Part shown: in pieces, positions 49,125-53,279 of the stretch
Numbering within the stretch: the first letter of the stretch is position 1
How the letters are laid out: each line of letters starts with the position of its first letter
Origin: Anaerolineae bacterium
GTDB taxonomy: Bacteria; Chloroflexota; Anaerolineae; Aggregatilineales; Phototrophicaceae
Assembly: GCA_019912965.1 (NCBI GenBank)
Contig: JAIOHM010000154.1
Coordinates: forward strand, 1-53,279
DNA length: 53,279 nucleotides
Direction: 5' to 3'
The notes under the pieces: generated by a model
What the model was told of the DNA's origin: nothing
What the model saw: only the letters and a program-made list of their open reading frames with translations
The model's database searches: none
Position numbers and translations under genes: made by a program

Positions 49125-50267
49125 TTACTGTGCAACCCGGCGCAAGACATAACGACCGCGTAATGTTTCAGAGGTAGCCGTGTACATGTACGTTACACCA
49201 TCTACCACCAACAGGTCAGCGTGCCCAATGCCAAAGTTGAATCCGGTGGGCATAATGACTGGATTGCCGGGATATTTCTCCCATATGCCATCAATGGCGT
49301 TTCCAGTCGAACGCGCGAACCCTAGCCCGAACTGCGTATCCATCCCGCGTTCCAGTTCATCCGGCCCACGTATCCCCTCATAGGCCATGTAATAATGGTC
49401 ATCGACCTTCAACACATCTGCCGAACTGGTATAGCGGAAGTCGAAATAAGGCGCGATGGCCTCACCTTCCTTTATATCCAGCGGCCCATATTCTGCCGCG
49501 CCTGCGAACAGGGGGTCGGTATTGCACAGTTCCAAATCCGCCAGACTGCCGTTCCGGTCACCCTTATAACAGCGCATGTGTCCCGGTGCAGACCCCGCTG
49601 CTACGAACACATACAGTGTGTCACCTTCCACATATAATCCCGGCGGCGCGCCCACCAGACAATCATGCACTTCACCGCGAATATTAGGGTGTGGGCCGAT
49701 TTTTTCGGTGGCAGTACAGGGTGCATAAGAACTCGGCCATGTGCCGCCGGGAGTGAGCAGATATGACCAGTCCGACCAGTTCAGCCCATCCATAGACGAC
49801 CGCAGCATCACCTGTGCGTGCCACTCGTAAGCCAGATAAAACTTCCCATCGTCCGCCTCAATCACGCGCGGATATTGTTGAGCAGTAATGTGATCGCGCT
49901 GGTCATCACACGGGCAGGACTGGCAGGTCATCAGACAAACCGGTGTATTCAGCGCGAATGTCTGCCCGCCATCTGTGCTTTCCCACAGTGTCAAACAGCC
50001 GGGAAACGCCACCGGTTCACCACACGAATCGATTACCCCGGCAGATTGCTGACTGGCGTGCAGATACGACCAGTACACACCTTCGCCCTTATAAACCGTA
50101 TCGCTTTCCCCAATCGGCAGCCCCGTATCCACCACCTCCACCACCCATTCAGCCCGCCCTTCCCAGAAGTCCGCCAGCGTCGGTGGTGACTGTGCCCCGA
50201 CTGGTGCAACCAGCACTCCCATCGCCAGAATGAGAAATAGCCGAAATGTCCTGCTTATAGTTCGCAT
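49125..50267 (-). CDS. Secreted five-bladed-propeller glycosidase-like protein
   Basis: A 380-residue exported protein with a signal peptide (LFLILAMGVLVAPVGA) and at least nine cysteines, including a CLMTCQSCPCDD cluster. Repeated SSMDGLNWSDWS, STDGGQTFAL and ARSTGNAIDGIWEKY segments resemble Asp-box and GH43/GH32-type propeller blades, and VDDHYYMAYEG and VDGVTYMYTATS are typical of the later blades. Catalytic residues cannot be assigned. AAAGGCG precedes the ATG. The gene sits upstream of the BMP gene on the same strand, about 95 bases away, but is probably separately transcribed. Confidence 0.72.
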   Translation of the reverse strand: MRTISRTFRLFLILAMGVLVAPVGAQSPPTLADFWEGRAEWVVEVVDTGLPIGESDTVYKGEGVYWSYLHASQQSAGVIDSCGEPVAFPGCLTLWESTDGGQTFALNTPVCLMTCQSCPCDDQRDHITAQQYPRVIEADDGKFYLAYEWHAQVMLRSSMDGLNWSDWSYLLTPGGTWPSSYAPCTATEKIGPHPNIRGEVHDCLVGAPPGLYVEGDTLYVFVAAGSAPGHMRCYKGDRNGSLADLELCNTDPLFAGAAEYGPLDIKEGEAIAPYFDFRYTSSADVLKVDDHYYMAYEGIRGPDELERGMDTQFGLGFARSTGNAIDGIWEKYPGNPVIMPTGFNFGIGHADLLVVDGVTYMYTATSETLRGRYVLRRVAQ

Positions 50268-50315
50268 TTTCGCCTTTCATTAAGATGCGAGTGGCGCGTT
50301 TCCTTTTTGGTTGTA

Positions 50316-50324
50316 TGCTATAAT
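50316..50324 (+). promoter_or_regulatory. Extended -10 promoter of the TPR gene
   Basis: TGCTATAAT, a consensus extended -10 element, 52 bases before the ATG of the TPR gene. Confidence 0.6.
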
Positions 50325-50375
50325 GTGGGCAATGAGCAAGCCGGGTTTTCATTTTCCAGCCTATAGGAAAAACGA

Positions 50376-53279
50376 ATGGCCGAGATCAGCTTGAGAGATT
50401 ATCTCGCAAAACTGGATAGTTTGCTTGAAAAAGGAAACCCGACCGAAGTAATTCATCACTGTCGGCATATCCTGCAATACTATCCCAAAAATGCTGAATC
50501 CTACCGCCTGTTGGGACGTGCACTCGTCTACAACAAAAGCTGGAAGGAAGCAGGCGATGTGCTGCGCCGCGTCCTCAGCGTCTATCCAGACGATTACAGC
50601 GCCCACGCTGGACTCAGCGAAGTCTATCTGGCCGAGAAACGTGCTGACGATGCTATCTGGCATCTGGAACGCGCCTTCGAACAGCAGCCCAATAATCAGG
50701 CTGTGCTGGATACCCTCCGCGAACTCTATCGCAAATTCCGCCGTCAGGAACAGGTCAAAGTTCAGTTGACCGCCGGGGCAGTCGCCCGCCAGTACGTCCG
50801 CAATGGACTCTACGAACAAGCCATCGAGGCACTTAAGGGCACACTGGCACGGTCGCCAGAACGTATCGATGTACTCCTCCTGCTGGCGCATACCTACCGT
50901 GATGCAGGCTACCCATTGGAATCCGCTGAAACTGCGCTCAAGGTTTTGCAAACCCTGCCGGATTGTCTGGAAGCCAATCGCATTCTGGCCGAACTCTGGC
51001 TGAAAGAAGATCGCCCCTCAGACGCCCAGCGCTACATCAACCGCATCCAGTCTGTCGAACCCTATCTGGCGCTCAGTCTGGCACAGGGGGAAGATGTCGA
51101 TAGCGATGCCTTCAAACTGGAAGAACTGGATTATCGCAGTCTGGCCGAGCGTGAAATTGTCACCCGTGCCCCGGATTGGCTGCAAGATGTCAATCAGGCT
51201 GGCGATGAAGCGGGCGCAGGCGATGATCTGGATTGGCTGGCTCCGGCACAACCTACCGCTACTGATGAAGAGGATGCGTTTCCCAGCAGTGATTTCAGCA
51301 GCGATCTGCCGGACGATTGGTTGGCAGATTTAGAGAATGCGCCGCCGAAGCCACCGCCTGCCCCCACCGACGATGATATTTTTGCGGATGATGGCACGCC
51401 GCGCCGCCGCACCGGACTAACCGGACTGCTCGCCACGCTGGATGCACCCGCTGAGACCGTTGACGATACTGACAATTCGGATTTTGACTCGCTGTTTGCC
51501 CCCTCGACCGATGACCTGTTCCCCGAAACTGACGAAGAAGTTGAAGCGCCCAATCTGGATGATCTGTTCCCGGATGAACCAGCAGTTGCGGCGGCTCCAG
51601 CCCTGTCGATGGACGATCTGTTTGGCGATATGCCCGCGCCGGATACCAAACGGCAAACAGGCGCGCTTAAAGAAACCGACCCGCTAGCATGGCTTAAGGA
51701 AAGCGGCATCGAGTTGGTGGATGCACCGCTGCCAGAAGCCGATTCCGACTTGTTCGGTGCCGATGATGATAATCTGGTGCTTCAGGACGCCAGCGCCGCC
51801 GATCCCCTCGCATGGCTCAAAGGCAGTGGGGGAAGCGATATGATTGTTGAAGAATCGCTGCTTGACAGCTTTCCTCCAACCGATGATCTGCCATCTGCCA
51901 CACCAATTGATGATGACGATCCACTCGCATGGCTTAAAGACAGCGGCATTGAGACAGTGAAACCATCAACGCCCGCTGCCTCAAAGGCTGCCGCTGTTGA
52001 TCCGCTGGATTGGTTGGCTGATGAGTCCCTGCTGGATGAAGCCCTCAGTATGGAAGACCTGATTGACAACACGGGTGCGCTGCCGGAGCGCCCCGCTGCC
52101 AATGTGGCTCCGGCGGCTACCCCCGATTGGCAGGATTCTATGAGCAATTCAAACGATGATGATCTGAACTGGCTCAACGACTCCAGCAGCACTTCATCTG
52201 ATACATCACAACCTGCTGACGACGATTTCCCTGAATGGCTGGCAGATGCCCAACCAGTCGCCGATGATAATCTGGATTGGATGTCCGATTCGGATGACGA
52301 ACCCGCCGCCGAAGCAGTGGCAGTCCCCGATTGGTTCTCAGATATATCATCGGATGAACCTGAACCTGAGGCTGAAGAATCCGCTGTCCCTGATTGGATG
52401 GTCGATATGCAGCCCGAAGAAACCAAAGCCCAACCGGTTGCTGAAGAATCCGCTGTTCCCGACTGGCTCTCCGATATGCAGCCTGATGAACCTGTGGCTG
52501 AAGAAGCGGGTGGCTTTGAATGGATGAGCAGCACTGAAGAAGACGAACCTCTCGCTGAAGAAGCGGGTGTTCCCGACTGGCTCTCCGATATGCAGCCCGA
52601 TGAGCCCGCTGCTGAACCCGAACCTGTCGCTGAAGAAGCGGGCGGCTTTGAATGGATGAGCAGTGCTGAAGAAGAACCTCTCGCTGAAGAAGCGAGTGTT
52701 CCAGACTGGCTCTCCGATATGCAGCCTGAAGAAACTGCTGCCGAACCCGAACCCGTTGCTGAAGAAGCGGGCGGTTTTGAATGGATGAGCAGTGCTGAAG
52801 AAGAAGACGAACCCATCGCCGAAGAAGCCGCCGTTCCTGATTGGATGTCGGCCATGCAGCCTGACGAGTCTGCTGCTGAACCCGAACCCGTTGTTGAAGA
52901 AGCGGGTGGCTTTGAATGGATGAGCAGTGCTGAAGAGGATGACGAACCCATCGCTGAGGAATCCGCCGTTCCAGACTGGCTCTCCGATATGCAGCCTGAA
53001 GAAACTGCTGCTGAACCCGAACCTGTGGCTGAAGAAGCGGGTGGCTTTGAATGGATGAGCAGCGCTGAAGAAGAAGAACCCATTGCTGAAGAAGCGGGTG
53101 TTCCAGACTGGCTCTCCGATATGCAGCCTGAAGAAACCGCTGCTGAACCCGAACCTGTGGCTGAAGAAGCGGGCGGTTTCGAATGGATGAGCAGTGCTGA
53201 AGAAGAAGACGAACCTCTCGCTGAAGAAGCGGGTGTTCCCGACTGGCTCTCCGATATGCAGCCCGATGAGCCCGCTGCT
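50376..53279 (+). CDS. TPR protein with long acidic Trp-Leu repeat tail (3' end outside window)
   Basis: An open frame of 968 codons continuing past the edge. Start ATG 50376 follows AGGAAA. The first 215 residues are TPR-like helical pairs (EVIHHCRHILQYYPKNAESYRLLG, DDAIWHLERAFEQQPNN, EQAIEALKGTLARSPERID). The rest is acidic and low-complexity, punctuated by short hydrophobic motifs: DWLQDV, DDLDWLAP, DPLAWLKDSGIE, FPEWLAD, then a near-perfect tandem repeat (from about 52380) of PDWLSDMQP and GGFEWMSS separated by Glu/Pro/Ala runs. No signal peptide. It is probably a cytosolic scaffold whose tail displays many copies of a Trp-containing docking motif. Confidence 0.85.
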   Translation, partial: MAEISLRDYLAKLDSLLEKGNPTEVIHHCRHILQYYPKNAESYRLLGRALVYNKSWKEAGDVLRRVLSVYPDDYSAHAGLSEVYLAEKRADDAIWHLERAFEQQPNNQAVLDTLRELYRKFRRQEQVKVQLTAGAVARQYVRNGLYEQAIEALKGTLARSPERIDVLLLLAHTYRDAGYPLESAETALKVLQTLPDCLEANRILAELWLKEDRPSDAQRYINRIQSVEPYLALSLAQGEDVDSDAFKLEELDYRSLAEREIVTRAPDWLQDVNQAGDEAGAGDDLDWLAPAQPTATDEEDAFPSSDFSSDLPDDWLADLENAPPKPPPAPTDDDIFADDGTPRRRTGLTGLLATLDAPAETVDDTDNSDFDSLFAPSTDDLFPETDEEVEAPNLDDLFPDEPAVAAAPALSMDDLFGDMPAPDTKRQTGALKETDPLAWLKESGIELVDAPLPEADSDLFGADDDNLVLQDASAADPLAWLKGSGGSDMIVEESLLDSFPPTDDLPSATPIDDDDPLAWLKDSGIETVKPSTPAASKAAAVDPLDWLADESLLDEALSMEDLIDNTGALPERPAANVAPAATPDWQDSMSNSNDDDLNWLNDSSSTSSDTSQPADDDFPEWLADAQPVADDNLDWMSDSDDEPAAEAVAVPDWFSDISSDEPEPEAEESAVPDWMVDMQPEETKAQPVAEESAVPDWLSDMQPDEPVAEEAGGFEWMSSTEEDEPLAEEAGVPDWLSDMQPDEPAAEPEPVAEEAGGFEWMSSAEEEPLAEEASVPDWLSDMQPEETAAEPEPVAEEAGGFEWMSSAEEEDEPIAEEAAVPDWMSAMQPDESAAEPEPVVEEAGGFEWMSSAEEDDEPIAEESAVPDWLSDMQPEETAAEPEPVAEEAGGFEWMSSAEEEEPIAEEAGVPDWLSDMQPEETAAEPEPVAEEAGGFEWMSSAEEEDEPLAEEAGVPDWLSDMQPDEPAA
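52380..53279 (+). repeat. Tandem coding repeat of about 38-45 codons
   Basis: The PDW motif recurs with its GAYTGG codons at 52461, 52575, 52704, 52839, 52974, 53106 and 53241, spacings of 114, 129, 135, 135, 132 and 135 bases, all multiples of three. Units alternate PDWLSDMQP and GGFEWMSS. DNA identity between units is high, so recent expansion is likely; the array continues past the window. Confidence 0.9.

Noticed and set aside
51782..53083. 433-codon Ser-rich open frame on the minus strand
   Set aside because: It mirrors the repetitive acidic tail of the TPR protein; repeats without stops on one strand create a long antisense frame. The TPR frame has the promoter and ribosome site.
1..53279. 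tRNA or rRNA genes
   Set aside because: I looked for T-loop and anticodon-arm patterns and conserved rRNA stretches in the gaps and found none; a covariance-model scan would settle it.

Overview
The window looks like a piece of a Chloroflexota chromosome (Anaerolineae or a neighbouring class). This is inferred from gene content, not from a marker gene: a fused-subunit 2-oxoacid:ferredoxin oxidoreductase, an F420/deazaflavin-type nitroreductase, family 39 glycosyltransferases, several secreted Thr/Pro-rich SH3b proteins, a TPR protein with an acidic Trp-Leu repeat tail, and very many dispersed short repeats. Base composition is moderately GC-rich and even across genes. No rRNA, tRNA, CRISPR array, integrase or transposase gene was recognised.

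Layout. 1-12.8 kb holds mostly single housekeeping or stress genes: a PPOX flavoprotein, a DinB-like protein, a PLP decarboxylase divergent from an AraC regulator, a MefA-like exporter behind a possible attenuator, an AlaX editing protein divergent from a WYL regulator, a VOC protein, a nucleoside hydrolase and a GT4 glycosyltransferase. 12.8-16 kb is repeat-rich around a FAD oxidoreductase, a four-helix-bundle (S23-like) gene and ychF. 16-27 kb is a long plus-strand run: CBS protein, DUF4058, SUMF1-like protein, korA, alpha/beta hydrolase, a translationally coupled trio (winged helix, secreted SH3b protein, quinone reductase), ClbS-like protein, glycoside hydrolase and metallo-hydrolase. 27.6-36.2 kb carries secreted and envelope genes, including a GT39 gene broken by a repeat array and a DUF4062/TIR-like protein. 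36.4-40.3 kb has a secreted SH3b/CARDB protein and an ECF sigma factor coupled to a membrane LysM/SH3b protein. 41-45.8 kb is a nitrite-reduction island (ferredoxin, NirK, two 4-TM oxidase-like proteins, cupin, DUF2249, NnrS-like protein) under a perfect FNR/DNR-type palindrome. 46.2-49 kb encodes a BMP-type ABC ATPase and binding protein without permeases. The right edge is a TPR protein that runs off the window.

The most unusual content is the repeats. (1) Arrays of 7-bp units keep a strict 7-bp phase while the unit sequence drifts. They occur between genes and also inside genes. One 119-bp array (17 units) frameshifts a glycosyltransferase, and removing exactly those 17 units restores a 638-codon frame. 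(2) A modular composite element of about 270-530 bp occurs three times, each time starting at the TAG stop codon of a gene and pointing away from it. (3) A hairpin followed by G-runs sits on the sense strand just 3' of genes and has also entered two coding regions in frame. (4) A four-helix-bundle gene is bracketed by inverted heptamer arrays, the geometry expected of a small mobile unit.
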